Shown here: positions 41,844 through 49,889 of the stretch, in pieces | How positions within the stretch are numbered: the stretch's first letter is position 1 | Layout: each line of letters begins with the position of its first letter | Source of the DNA: Parvibaculum sedimenti | Lineage (GTDB): Bacteria; Pseudomonadota; Alphaproteobacteria; Parvibaculales; Parvibaculaceae | Direction: 5' to 3' | Assembly (NCBI RefSeq): GCF_009184905.1 | Contig: NZ_WESC01000010.1 | Location: 62,001-126,000, forward strand | DNA: 64,000 bases | The notes under the pieces: model-generated | Told to the model about the DNA's origin: nothing | What the model saw: the letters and a program-made list of their open reading frames with translations, nothing else | Databases searched by the model: none | Made by a program: the position numbers and the translations under genes

Positions 41844-41874
41844 AGGGGCGGCCCCGAAAAGGCCGCCCCTTTTT
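41844..41874 (+). terminator. Rho-independent terminator after the diiron gene
   Basis: AGGGGCGGCC pairs with GGCCGCCCCT across a 7-nt loop and runs into TTTT. It starts 24 nt after the stop at 41820. Confidence 0.92.
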
Positions 41875-42005
41875 CGTTGGTCCTGCCCCGGCCTGCGCCC
41901 CGTTTCCAGAACGGGTGACGGGCGCGATTTTCCCTGTATCATGCCCCCAAACAGAAATTGGCCCGAAGAGGCCGACACCATATGACTTCTGGGAGGAGTT
42001 CGTTC

Positions 42006-43619
42006 ATGCCTTGGAATTTCGGGGACATTCTCGACGCTATTTCGCCAGTCCTGCCCCAGGACGCCCCGGCCTTCATCCATCAGGACCGCGTCATCACCTG
42101 GGGAGAAAGCACGAAGCGCACCAACAACCTCGCCCGCGCCCTCATCGAACGCGGCGCGAAGCCGGGCGACAAGGTCGCCTTCTATATGCGCAACCGGCCC
42201 GAATACATGGAACTGCTCAATGCCTGCTTCAAGGCGCGGCTGACCCATGTGAACGTCAACTATCGCTACAAGGCCGACGAGGTTTTCTACATCTTCGACA
42301 ACTCGGACGCGCAGACGGTCGTCTACGGTTCGGAATTCCGCGACATCATCGAGGAAATCAGACCGCGCCTTACCAAGGTCCATACCTTCGTCGAAGTGAA
42401 TGACGGCGGCGAGATCGCCTCCTTCGCGGAGCGTTACGAGACGCTGGCAAACACCGGCAGCGGCGAGAAGCTCGATATCAAGCGTTCGCCCGACGATCTT
42501 CTCTTCATCTATACCGGCGGCACCACCGGCATGCCCAAGGGCGTGATGTGGCGTCACGACGATCTGCGCGAAGTCCAGCTTGCGGCGGGCCGCAAGCTAG
42601 GCCCCGTGCCGGAAACGATGGAACAGCTCGTCGAAGCGCTGAAGCTGATGGGCCCGCAGGGCTGCCATCTGCCCGCCTGCCCGCTCATGCATGGCACGGG
42701 TCTTCTGAGCTCGCTCGGCGTCATCATGGCGGGCGGCGCGCTGGTCACGCTGGAAAGCCCGTCGCTCGACGCCGATGAACTCTGGGAAGCCGTCGACCGC
42801 AACAAGGTGCAGAGCATTGCCATTGTCGGCGATGCATTCGCAAAGCCGATGCTGCGCACGCTCGACGAGACGCCGGGGAAATACGACCTCTCCAGCATTG
42901 TCACGATCATTTCCTCGGGCGTCATGTGGTCGACGGAAGTGAAGCGCAGCCTTCTCAAGCACATTCCGCAGGCCATCATGACCGACAGCTTCGGCGCCTC
43001 GGAAGGCATCGGCTTCGGCGCCTCGATGATGACGAAGGACGGCGAGATCGGGACCGCGAAATTCCAGATCGGCGACCGCTGCAAGGTCTTCGACGAAAAG
43101 GAAGAGCAGGTCGAGCCGGGCAGCGGCAAGCCGGGCATCATCGCCATGGCGGCCCCCATCCCCGTCGGCTACTACAAGGACGAGAAAAAGACCGCCGAGA
43201 CCTTCCGCACCATCAAGGGTGAGCGCTACTCGATCCCCGGCGACTGGTGCACGGTCGAAGCAGACGGTACGCTGACGCTGCTCGGACGCGGCTCCGTCTG
43301 CATCAACACCGCAGGCGAAAAGGTCTATCCGGAAGAAGTCGAGGAAGTGCTGAAAACGCACCCCGCCGTCGAAGACGCGCTGGTCGTCGGCCTTCCCGAT
43401 GAGAAATGGGGACAGGCCGTCACCGGCATCATCAAGCTCGCGCATGGTCACTCGTTCGACGAGGCCGCAATCCGCGCCCATGTGCGCGAGAAGCTCGCAG
43501 GCTACAAGACGCCGAAGCGTATCCTGCTCGGCGCCACCATCGCCTTCCGCGCGCCGAACGGCAAGGCGGACTACAAGGGCGTGACGGCCTTCGCCAAGCA
43601 CGAACTCGGCGTAGCTTGA
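42006..43619 (+). CDS. Acyl-CoA synthetase (AMP-binding), FadD17/FadD3-like
   Basis: Encodes 537 residues. AMP-binding P-loop YTGGTTGMPKG (169-179), then SFGASEGIG and the hinge GRGSVCINTAGEKVYPEEVEE in part (GEKVYPEEVEEV), with the catalytic lysine in PNGKADYK near residue 526. The HGTG segment (PLMHGTGLLSSL) is typical of the actinobacterial and alphaproteobacterial FadD3/17/19 group that activates steroid or branched side-chain acids. I chose ATG 42006 with GGGAGGAG upstream. It opens an operon with a SnoaL-like gene and two acyl-CoA dehydrogenases. Confidence 0.9.
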   Translation: MPWNFGDILDAISPVLPQDAPAFIHQDRVITWGESTKRTNNLARALIERGAKPGDKVAFYMRNRPEYMELLNACFKARLTHVNVNYRYKADEVFYIFDNSDAQTVVYGSEFRDIIEEIRPRLTKVHTFVEVNDGGEIASFAERYETLANTGSGEKLDIKRSPDDLLFIYTGGTTGMPKGVMWRHDDLREVQLAAGRKLGPVPETMEQLVEALKLMGPQGCHLPACPLMHGTGLLSSLGVIMAGGALVTLESPSLDADELWEAVDRNKVQSIAIVGDAFAKPMLRTLDETPGKYDLSSIVTIISSGVMWSTEVKRSLLKHIPQAIMTDSFGASEGIGFGASMMTKDGEIGTAKFQIGDRCKVFDEKEEQVEPGSGKPGIIAMAAPIPVGYYKDEKKTAETFRTIKGERYSIPGDWCTVEADGTLTLLGRGSVCINTAGEKVYPEEVEEVLKTHPAVEDALVVGLPDEKWGQAVTGIIKLAHGHSFDEAAIRAHVREKLAGYKTPKRILLGATIAFRAPNGKADYKGVTAFAKHELGVA

Positions 43620-43638
43620 TGCATCGGGGAGAGCGGTG

Positions 43639-44118
43639 ATGACGCAGGACGAATTCGCCGCTCTCCTAGCACGATTCTCCGCCGCCGCTACGGCGGGCGA
43701 CGGCAAGGCATTCGCCGAATGCTTCACCGAGGATGGCGTCTATCACGACTACATCTATGGCGATCACAAGGGCCGCGCCGAAATCGCGCATATGCTCGAA
43801 GAATATTTCCATCGCGATGCGCGCGATTACGACTGGCGTATGCTCGACCCTGTTTGCAACGGCAATCTCGGCTATGCATGGTCGCTGTCGAAATTCGTCT
43901 CGACGGTTCCGGCCTATGAAGGCAAGCAAGTCGTCATCGACGGCATGAGCCGTTTCGAACTGAAGGACGGGCTCATTTCCGACTACCGTGAAAGCGTGAA
44001 TGGCGGTGTCGCGATGGCGCAGCTAGGTGTCGATGAGCCGAGGCTCGTCGGTGTGCTGCGCCGCTGGGCCCGGCAATTGCGCGAGCGGCCCGAAGTCGAG
44101 CGCTATCTCCGCCGATAG
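43639..44118 (+). CDS. SnoaL/NTF2-like protein
   Basis: Encodes 159 residues of the NTF2-like cone fold: FAALLARFSAAATAGDGKAF, FTEDGVYHDYIYGDHKGRAEI (in part) and ELKDGLISDYRE. Such small proteins act as isomerases, hydratases or cyclases, and often lie in acyl-CoA and steroid degradation operons. Catalytic residues cannot be assigned. Starts 19 nt after the synthetase. Confidence 0.85.
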   Translation: MTQDEFAALLARFSAAATAGDGKAFAECFTEDGVYHDYIYGDHKGRAEIAHMLEEYFHRDARDYDWRMLDPVCNGNLGYAWSLSKFVSTVPAYEGKQVVIDGMSRFELKDGLISDYRESVNGGVAMAQLGVDEPRLVGVLRRWARQLRERPEVERYLRR

Positions 44119-44246
44119 ACGCAATTTACCTATGGATTATTGCGGCACAGCTTCCGCACGCACCGTCATTGTCAATTGCCTAAGACTTTCCGGCTGATAT
44201 TCTGCCACCCCGCAATTGAAATCCTGTTCGTATCGAGGAGACATCA

Positions 44247-45434
44247 ATGGAACCCATCGAGAAGTTCCGCCAGGAAACGCGCGAATGGCTGGAGGCGAAT
44301 TGCCCCGCTTCGATGCGCACATCCATGCCCGAGGAAGAAACGCCATGGGGCGGACGCAACGCGACATGGGCCAATCCAGATTCGAAAGTCTGGCTCGATC
44401 GCATGGCGTCGCGCGGCTGGACCGCACCGACATGGCCCAGGGAATATGGCGGTGGCGGCCTGACGAAGGAGGAAAGCCTCGTCCTAGGCCAGGAGATGCG
44501 CCGCATCAAGGCGCGCCAGCCGCTATCGAGCTTCGGCCTCTGGATGCTTGGGCCGGCCCTTCTCGAATTCGCCAATGAAGAGCAGAAGCGCGAGCACCTG
44601 CCGCCGATCGTGCGCGGCGAGATCCGCTGGTGCCAGGGCTATTCGGAACCGGGCGCGGGCTCCGACCTCGCCGGTCTTCAGACCAAGGCCGAGGACAAGG
44701 GCGACTATTACCTCGTCAATGGCCAGAAGATCTGGACCTCCTATGCGGACAAGGCCGACTGGATTTTCTGCCTCGTGCGCACGGACACGGCGAAGAAGCA
44801 TGACGGCATCAGCTTCCTGCTTTTCGACATGACGACGCCGGGCGTCGAAGCGCGGCCGATCACCATGATCTCCGGCGCCTCGCCCTTCTGCGAAACCTTC
44901 TTTACCGATGTGAAGGTGCCGAAAAAGAATCTCGTCGGCGAACTCAACAAAGGCTGGACGATAGCGAAGCGCCTGCTCCAGCACGAGCGCGACATGATCT
45001 CCGGCATGGGCCTCGGCTCGGGCGTCGGCAGCTCCGCGAGCCTCGAAGCGCTGGCGAAGGATTATTTCGGCGAAGCCAATGGCCGCGTCGCTTCGGCCGC
45101 GCTGCGCGAGCACATCGCCAAGCAGAAGATGGACGGAAAGGCCTTCGCGCTGACATTGCAGCGCACGGCGGAAGAAGCGAAGGCGGGCATCGGCACCGGC
45201 GCCGCCTCGTCGATCTTCAAATATTACGGCACCGAGCTCAACAAGCGCCGCTACGAGCTCCTGCTCGAAATTCTCGGCACGCAGGGTCTCGGCTGGGAAG
45301 GCGAAGGCTTCACCGAAGAGGAACTTGGCGTCACACGCTCCTGGCTCCGCTCCAAGGGCAATTCCATCGAAGGCGGCACGTCGGAAGTGCAGCTCAACGT
45401 GGTGGCCAAGCGCGTGCTCGGACTGCCGGACTGA
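44247..45434 (+). CDS. Acyl-CoA dehydrogenase, catalytic subunit of a probable heteromer
   Basis: Encodes 395 residues. FAD-binding pieces include GYSEPGAGSDLA and QKIWTSYA. A glutamate is present at the canonical C-terminal base position (SIEGGTSEVQ, near residue 374) and also at the isovaleryl-CoA-dehydrogenase-type position (LQHERDM). The C-terminal ILGTQGLGWEGEGF block resembles FadE26/FadE29-type subunits. The next gene is a second ACAD lacking both glutamates, so the two probably form a heterotetramer as in mycobacterial FadE pairs. Confidence 0.88.
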   Translation: MEPIEKFRQETREWLEANCPASMRTSMPEEETPWGGRNATWANPDSKVWLDRMASRGWTAPTWPREYGGGGLTKEESLVLGQEMRRIKARQPLSSFGLWMLGPALLEFANEEQKREHLPPIVRGEIRWCQGYSEPGAGSDLAGLQTKAEDKGDYYLVNGQKIWTSYADKADWIFCLVRTDTAKKHDGISFLLFDMTTPGVEARPITMISGASPFCETFFTDVKVPKKNLVGELNKGWTIAKRLLQHERDMISGMGLGSGVGSSASLEALAKDYFGEANGRVASAALREHIAKQKMDGKAFALTLQRTAEEAKAGIGTGAASSIFKYYGTELNKRRYELLLEILGTQGLGWEGEGFTEEELGVTRSWLRSKGNSIEGGTSEVQLNVVAKRVLGLPD

Positions 45435-45494
45435 GGCGCGGCACCGCTTCGACGCCCCCTCTCCGCATCAACGATAACTAAAAGAGTATTTTCG

Positions 45495-46634
45495 ATGGCA
45501 TTGGTACTGACCGAGGAACAACAGCTTCTTCGCGACACGGCAACCCAGTTCTTTCAGGAGCGCGTTCCCGTTGCCAACCTGCGCAGGCTTCGCGATACGA
45601 AAGAGCCCGCCGGCTTCGACCGCGGCGCCTGGAAGGAAATGGCCGATCTCGGCTTCGCGGGCATCCTGATCTCGGAGAAATACGGCGGCACGGATTTCGG
45701 CCCCGTCGGTCTCGGCCTCGTACTCGAACAGGCGGGACGCACGCTCGCCGCGAGCCCGCTCGTCTCGACGGTTCTTCTCTGCGGTTCGGCCGTGCAGCTT
45801 GCGGGCAGCGCGACGCAGCGTCAGGACATTCTTCCCGCCATCGCGGCCGGCGAGCTCATCATGGCGCTCGCGCTGGAAGAAGGCCCGCACCACAATCCGA
45901 CGCATATAGCGACGCGCGCCGTGGCTGAGGGATCCTCCTATCGCATCTCCGGCAAGAAGACTTTCGTGCTCGATGGCCACGTCGCCGACCGCCTGATCGT
46001 TGCCGCGCGTACATCGGGCAAGGACGATGACAAGTCGGGCATCACGCTCTTCCTCGTCGATGCGAAGACCAAGGGTGTTTCGATCGAACGAACCTTGATG
46101 GTCGACAGCCGCAACGCCGCGAACATCTCCTTCGACAACGTCGTCGTCTCCGCCGACAACGTGCTCGGCTCTGTCGATGGTGGCACGGACGTGCTCGATC
46201 AGGTTCTCGACATTGCCCGCATCGGGCTTTCGGCAGAACTTCTCGGCCTTGTGCAGGCGGTGTTCGACCAGACGGTCGACTACCTGAAGGAGCGCAAGCA
46301 GTTCGGCGTCGTGATCGGCTCGTTCCAGGCGCTGAAGCACCGCGCTGCCGACATGTTCGCCGAGATCGAGCTGTGCCGCTCGGTTGTGCTCGACGCGCTT
46401 TCCGCGCTCGAAGCGCGGCGAAACGACGTACCGCAGGCGGCGAGCCTCGCCAAGGCGCGGCTTTCCGATACGGCCCGCGTCGTCACCAATGAGGGCCTCC
46501 AGATGCATGGCGGCATGGGCATGACCGACCAGTTCGATGTCGGCCTTTATATGAAGCGCGCCCGCGTCGCCGCCGCCACCTTCGGCGATGGCAATTTCCA
46601 CCGGGATCGATACGCCACGCTGGAAGGCTTCTGA
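45495..46634 (+). CDS. Acyl-CoA dehydrogenase-like subunit lacking the catalytic glutamate
   Basis: Encodes 379 residues of the ACAD fold (LVLTEEQQLLRDTATQFF, QMHGGMGMTDQFDVGLYM). At the position of the usual YEGT it reads TFGDGNFHRDR, and the alternative IVD-type position has alanine (DIARIGL). It is therefore probably a non-catalytic partner of the preceding ACAD, like FadE27/FadE28 in mycobacterial alpha2beta2 dehydrogenases. Such complexes oxidise bulky side-chain CoA thioesters. A strong terminator follows. Confidence 0.87.
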   Translation: MALVLTEEQQLLRDTATQFFQERVPVANLRRLRDTKEPAGFDRGAWKEMADLGFAGILISEKYGGTDFGPVGLGLVLEQAGRTLAASPLVSTVLLCGSAVQLAGSATQRQDILPAIAAGELIMALALEEGPHHNPTHIATRAVAEGSSYRISGKKTFVLDGHVADRLIVAARTSGKDDDKSGITLFLVDAKTKGVSIERTLMVDSRNAANISFDNVVVSADNVLGSVDGGTDVLDQVLDIARIGLSAELLGLVQAVFDQTVDYLKERKQFGVVIGSFQALKHRAADMFAEIELCRSVVLDALSALEARRNDVPQAASLAKARLSDTARVVTNEGLQMHGGMGMTDQFDVGLYMKRARVAAATFGDGNFHRDRYATLEGF

Positions 46635-46642
46635 ACGGCCTG

Positions 46643-46677
46643 CCGCCCGCCGGAAACACCGGCGGGCGGTCTTGTTT
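46643..46677 (+). terminator. Rho-independent terminator after the FadD-ACAD operon
   Basis: CCGCCCGCCGG pairs with CCGGCGGGCGG across AAACA, 11 bp, followed by TCTTGTTT. Starts 8 nt after the stop of the second ACAD gene. Confidence 0.92.
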
Positions 46678-46792
46678 CCGGTCATTATGGCCGCGAAACG
46701 CAACCGAACACTTGTTTGAGCGGTCTGCCTTCCCAAATTTAATGATGGCTTTCTTGACAGGCCCCGCGCCCCGGTATGTGCTTGGGCGCAGA

Positions 46793-46808
46793 GTTCCCGC
46801 AAGGGAAC
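46793..46808 (+). promoter_or_regulatory. GCAA-tetraloop hairpin in the leader of the small secreted gene
   Basis: GTTCCC-GCAA-GGGAAC lies 24 nt before the ATG at 46832. GNRA-capped hairpins often protect mRNA 5' ends. A possible -35 TTGACA lies at 46754-46759 without a clear -10. Confidence 0.4.
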
Positions 46809-46831
46809 ACCCCAGATTCGGAGTATGAGCC

Positions 46832-47140
46832 ATGCGCAAGATCACTCTTGCAGCTCTCGCCGGCGCCGCGGGCCTCCTGGCCGCCACGCCGTCATTCGCC
46901 TTCACGACCTATCAGGTGCAGACCGACGGCGCCAACGCCGCGCAATACACCGACCAGAGCGTGGGCAATGCGAGCAACAATGGCGGCTTCAACTTCTCCA
47001 TGAAGAGCAGCCAAGACGCGACCGATAACTTCGGTACGCCCGGCTATTACAACAACGTCGACAATACCAATTCCCAGCAGGCCCCCTCGCGTGACATGGG
47101 CTGGCAGGGTACGGGCTATTACCTTCGCCCCAATAACTGA
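46832..47140 (+). CDS. Small Asn/Gln-rich secreted protein, unknown function
   Basis: Encodes 102 residues. A clear signal peptide ends near residue 23 (LLAATPSFA|FTTY). The mature 79 residues are rich in Asn, Gln, Gly, Tyr and Asp and lack cysteine; short segments repeat the theme NNGGFNF, YYNNVDN and GYYLRPNN. No family recognised. Its stop overlaps the start of the DUF1007 gene (TGATG), so it belongs to the nickel/cobalt transporter unit. Confidence 0.78.
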   Translation: MRKITLAALAGAAGLLAATPSFAFTTYQVQTDGANAAQYTDQSVGNASNNGGFNFSMKSSQDATDNFGTPGYYNNVDNTNSQQAPSRDMGWQGTGYYLRPNN

Positions 47141-47805
47141 TGCTCTCGAAATTCCCGGCCAAAGCGCGATGTCTCAGCATCGCGCTTTTTCTTTGGATGA
47201 GCGGACTGACGCCCGCCCTCGCGCATCCGCATGTCTGGATCGACATGAAGACGGACCTCGCCTTCAACGACCAGAGGCAGCTGACCGCACTCACGGTCAC
47301 ATGGACCTTCGACGAATTCTATTCCGCCTTCGCGGTCGAGGATTTCAAAAAGACGTCTGATGGCGGCTATGCAACCTCCGACCTCAACAAGCTTGTCGAC
47401 GTCAATCTGACGAACCTGAAGGACTGGAACTATTTCACCGAGGTGACCGCCAACGGCAAGCAGGTGAAATTCGGCACTGCAAAGAATGCCGGGGCGAGCT
47501 ACGACAAGAAGCTCGGCCGCTTCACGATGATCTTCACCGTACCGCTGGCGACTCCGGTTGCGGCTACGGCTGCGGCGCCCGTCCAGTTCCGCATCTACGA
47601 TCCAAGTTTCTATATCGCGATCGATTATGTGAAGACCGATCCGATCCATATGATTTCGGGCGCGCATGACGGCTGCGCCGTCACGACCAAGATTCCCAAT
47701 GCGGAAAAGATCTGGACCAGCCTGCCTGAAAGCGCCTTCACCGGAACGAAGAATGCCGGACTCGGCAGGAATTTCGCATCCACGGCAACTTTGATCTGCA
47801 AGTAA
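47140..47805 (+). CDS. DUF1007 family periplasmic protein
   Basis: Encodes 221 residues. A signal peptide ends after about residue 28 (SGLTPALA|HPHVWI), and the mature protein begins with the family hallmark HPHVWIDMK. DUF1007 proteins usually pair with NicO-type Ni/Co transporters and are thought to bind the metal in the periplasm. One cysteine pair is visible (DGCAVT, LICK). Follows the small secreted gene with a 1-nt overlap and precedes the transporter by 13 nt. Confidence 0.9.
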   Translation: MLSKFPAKARCLSIALFLWMSGLTPALAHPHVWIDMKTDLAFNDQRQLTALTVTWTFDEFYSAFAVEDFKKTSDGGYATSDLNKLVDVNLTNLKDWNYFTEVTANGKQVKFGTAKNAGASYDKKLGRFTMIFTVPLATPVAATAAAPVQFRIYDPSFYIAIDYVKTDPIHMISGAHDGCAVTTKIPNAEKIWTSLPESAFTGTKNAGLGRNFASTATLICK

Positions 47806-47818
47806 GAGGACTAGACGC

Positions 47819-48895
47819 ATGCGCGTTGGGAGTATCGGACGATCATTCGCCCTTCTCTGCATGCTGTTTCTTTTCGCGCCAGGCGGAACGGCACTCGCCG
47901 CGCAGCCCTTCGCGATGCCCGGCGCGCCCGGTGAGGCAGCACCCGCCGCTTCTTCTGGACAGCCGGAAAACGGGGCAGCGGAAGCGCAACCGAACGGTGT
48001 GTGGCACTTCATCGCCAAGCCGCTCGTCTATGCCATGACCGTGCAGCAACGCTATTACCGCAGCCTTGCCAGCGCGCTACGTGAAGTTTCCAACGAACAT
48101 TCGCTCGCCGCCGCGTGGACGCTCGTCTCACTCTCCTTTGTCTACGGCATTTTTCATGCCGTCGGTCCCGGCCACGGCAAGGTCATCGTCACCTCCTATC
48201 TGCTGGCCGACGAGCGCGAGGTGAAGCGCGGTGTGCTGATCGCCTTCATGTCGTCTTTCACGCAGGCCGTGACCGCCATTGTCGCGGTGGGCGCTCTCTC
48301 CGTCCTTCTTGGCTTCACGCGCCGCAGCGTTGCGGACGCCGTGCCCATGATCGAGCAGGTGAGCTTCGTGCTGGTGACGGGGCTCGGCGCATGGCTTTTC
48401 TGGCGCGCGCTGAAACGCGGCCGCGGACACGGCCATCACCTTCATGCGCATGTGGGACACGCCCACCACGCCCATGACCATGACCATGACCATGAATGCG
48501 ATCACGGATGCGGACACTCCCATCTGCCGGCGCCGCAAGAGCTCGACGCGAATCCCGGCTGGCGAGGCATTGCGGCGATGATCCTCGCCGTCGGCCTTCG
48601 CCCCTGTACGGGTGCGGTCCTTGTTCTCCTCTTTGCGCTTGCGCAAGGGACCTTCGCCATTGGCGCCCTATCGGCCTTTGCCATGTCGGTCGGGACGGCG
48701 ATCACCGTTTCGACGCTGGCCGTCATGACTGTCTTTTCGAAAAACACGGCGCTCCGTATCTCCAGCCGAACCGACAATCCCTGGACTCGACGTATCGAGC
48801 GTGGGCTCGAACTCGGCGGGGGGCTCTTTATCCTGGCCATGGGTCTATTCCTGCTGGCGGGCTCACTTCTCGCCCCAGCGCAACCCCTGCTCTGA
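47819..48895 (+). CDS. NicO-family nickel/cobalt transporter
   Basis: Encodes 358 residues. An N-terminal signal or first helix, a proline/alanine linker, then about six helices with the family motifs FHAVGPGHGKVIV (HxxxGPGHGK) and LRPCTGAVLVLLFA. Between helices lies a His-rich cytoplasmic or periplasmic loop of some 25 residues (HAHVGHAHHAHDHDHDHECD). The family exports or imports Ni2+/Co2+; the direction cannot be told from sequence. Paired with DUF1007. Confidence 0.9.
   Translation: MRVGSIGRSFALLCMLFLFAPGGTALAAQPFAMPGAPGEAAPAASSGQPENGAAEAQPNGVWHFIAKPLVYAMTVQQRYYRSLASALREVSNEHSLAAAWTLVSLSFVYGIFHAVGPGHGKVIVTSYLLADEREVKRGVLIAFMSSFTQAVTAIVAVGALSVLLGFTRRSVADAVPMIEQVSFVLVTGLGAWLFWRALKRGRGHGHHLHAHVGHAHHAHDHDHDHECDHGCGHSHLPAPQELDANPGWRGIAAMILAVGLRPCTGAVLVLLFALAQGTFAIGALSAFAMSVGTAITVSTLAVMTVFSKNTALRISSRTDNPWTRRIERGLELGGGLFILAMGLFLLAGSLLAPAQPLL
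48473..48496 (+). repeat. In-frame hexanucleotide repeat in the His-rich loop
   Basis: Three CATGAC units and one CATGAA in tandem encode alternating His-Asp. Slippage would add or remove HD pairs without a frameshift, changing metal-binding capacity. Confidence 0.7.
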
Positions 48896-49001
48896 GCGAA
48901 CCGGATACTCGACAAGCACGCCCCCCCGCCGCATACTGCGCCCGCGCCGGGCGAGGCCTCGCGCCATCGATCCAGTATTCAGCGAACGACGAGACACCGG
49001 T

Positions 49002-49241
49002 ATGGCCGACGAGACAAAAACCAGCAATCTGCCCGAACGCATCACCGTGCTGGCCCGGGAGTTCACGCCCGCCGCCATGGAGTTCCATCGCCGGAACATG
49101 AGCGAGAAGGGCTATCGCATGGAGGGCCAGATCGTTCAGCGCCGGTTCCAGATGATCGAGGGCCTGGGCGCTCCCAAGGACCTTTTCGACGGCGAGCTTT
49201 TCTACGCCGCCACCTTCGTTCGCAAGGGCGACGAGCAGTAA
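49002..49241 (+). CDS. Small hypothetical protein, 79 residues
   Basis: Starts MADETKTSNLPERITVLARE and continues soluble, mixed helix and strand (EFHRRNMSEKGYRMEGQIVQ, LFYAATFVRKGDEQ). No signal peptide or membrane span. No family recognised. Stands alone 106 nt after the NicO gene, with no clear SD. Confidence 0.65.
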   Translation: MADETKTSNLPERITVLAREFTPAAMEFHRRNMSEKGYRMEGQIVQRRFQMIEGLGAPKDLFDGELFYAATFVRKGDEQ

Positions 49242-49518
49242 TCCCTTCGCGTCTGCAAATGGGACAGGGTCAAATTTCCCCACATAACCAAGGATTTGCG
49301 GGCGTCGCAAAAGACGTCCGTGAGTGCCCCGTCGTGGCCAAACGCTGTTGACTTGGACAAACTAATCTTGTCTGCTTTGTCGGCAATCGACATTTTGGCC
49401 TGCCTTGGCTGATTTGCCCTACGGGCCTTTCAAGACACTTCCAAAAATCAGGTTGTCATCATCAGCCGCGCGATGGGAGCGTGGTTATTACCGCACGCAA
49501 GTGCGCAAGGAGACCCAA

Positions 49519-49722
49519 ATGGCTACTGGTACTGTGAAGTGGTTCAACGCTCAGAAGGGCTACGGCTTCATTCAGCCGTCCGACGGAGGTCGCGATGTGT
49601 TCGTGCACATCAGCGCCGTGGAGCGCGCTGGCCTCAGCACGCTCAACGAAGGTCAGAAGATCAACTATGAGCTCGTGACCGAAAAGGGCAAGACATCGGC
49701 CGCGAACCTCACGGTCGCGTAA
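49519..49722 (+). CDS. Cold-shock-domain protein (CspA family)
   Basis: Encodes 67 residues, one cold-shock domain. RNA-binding motifs KGYGFIQP (RNP1) and DVFVHIS (RNP2) are intact. AAGGAGA precedes the ATG. The 277-nt region upstream (49242-49518) holds no other gene and probably contains a long structured leader, as in many csp genes; I could not fold it. Binds single-stranded RNA as an RNA chaperone. Confidence 0.96.
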   Translation: MATGTVKWFNAQKGYGFIQPSDGGRDVFVHISAVERAGLSTLNEGQKINYELVTEKGKTSAANLTVA

Positions 49723-49748
49723 CTCGCCTTCGGCTTTGCAAAAATCGG

Positions 49749-49780
49749 TGGCCGGGCCTTGTGCCCGGCCATTTTGTTTT
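49749..49780 (+). terminator. Rho-independent terminator after the csp gene
   Basis: TGGCCGGGC pairs with GCCCGGCCA across CTTGT, followed by TTTTGTTTT. Starts 27 nt after the csp stop. Confidence 0.93.
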
Positions 49781-49889
49781 GAGGCCCCTGCCTCATCTGG
49801 CGCTCCTTGACAGGCCGCGCCCAGACCGATTGCATCGGCCCACAAGCATTGCACACCAATAACCGGCGCCAAGCCCCGGGGGGATCCAA

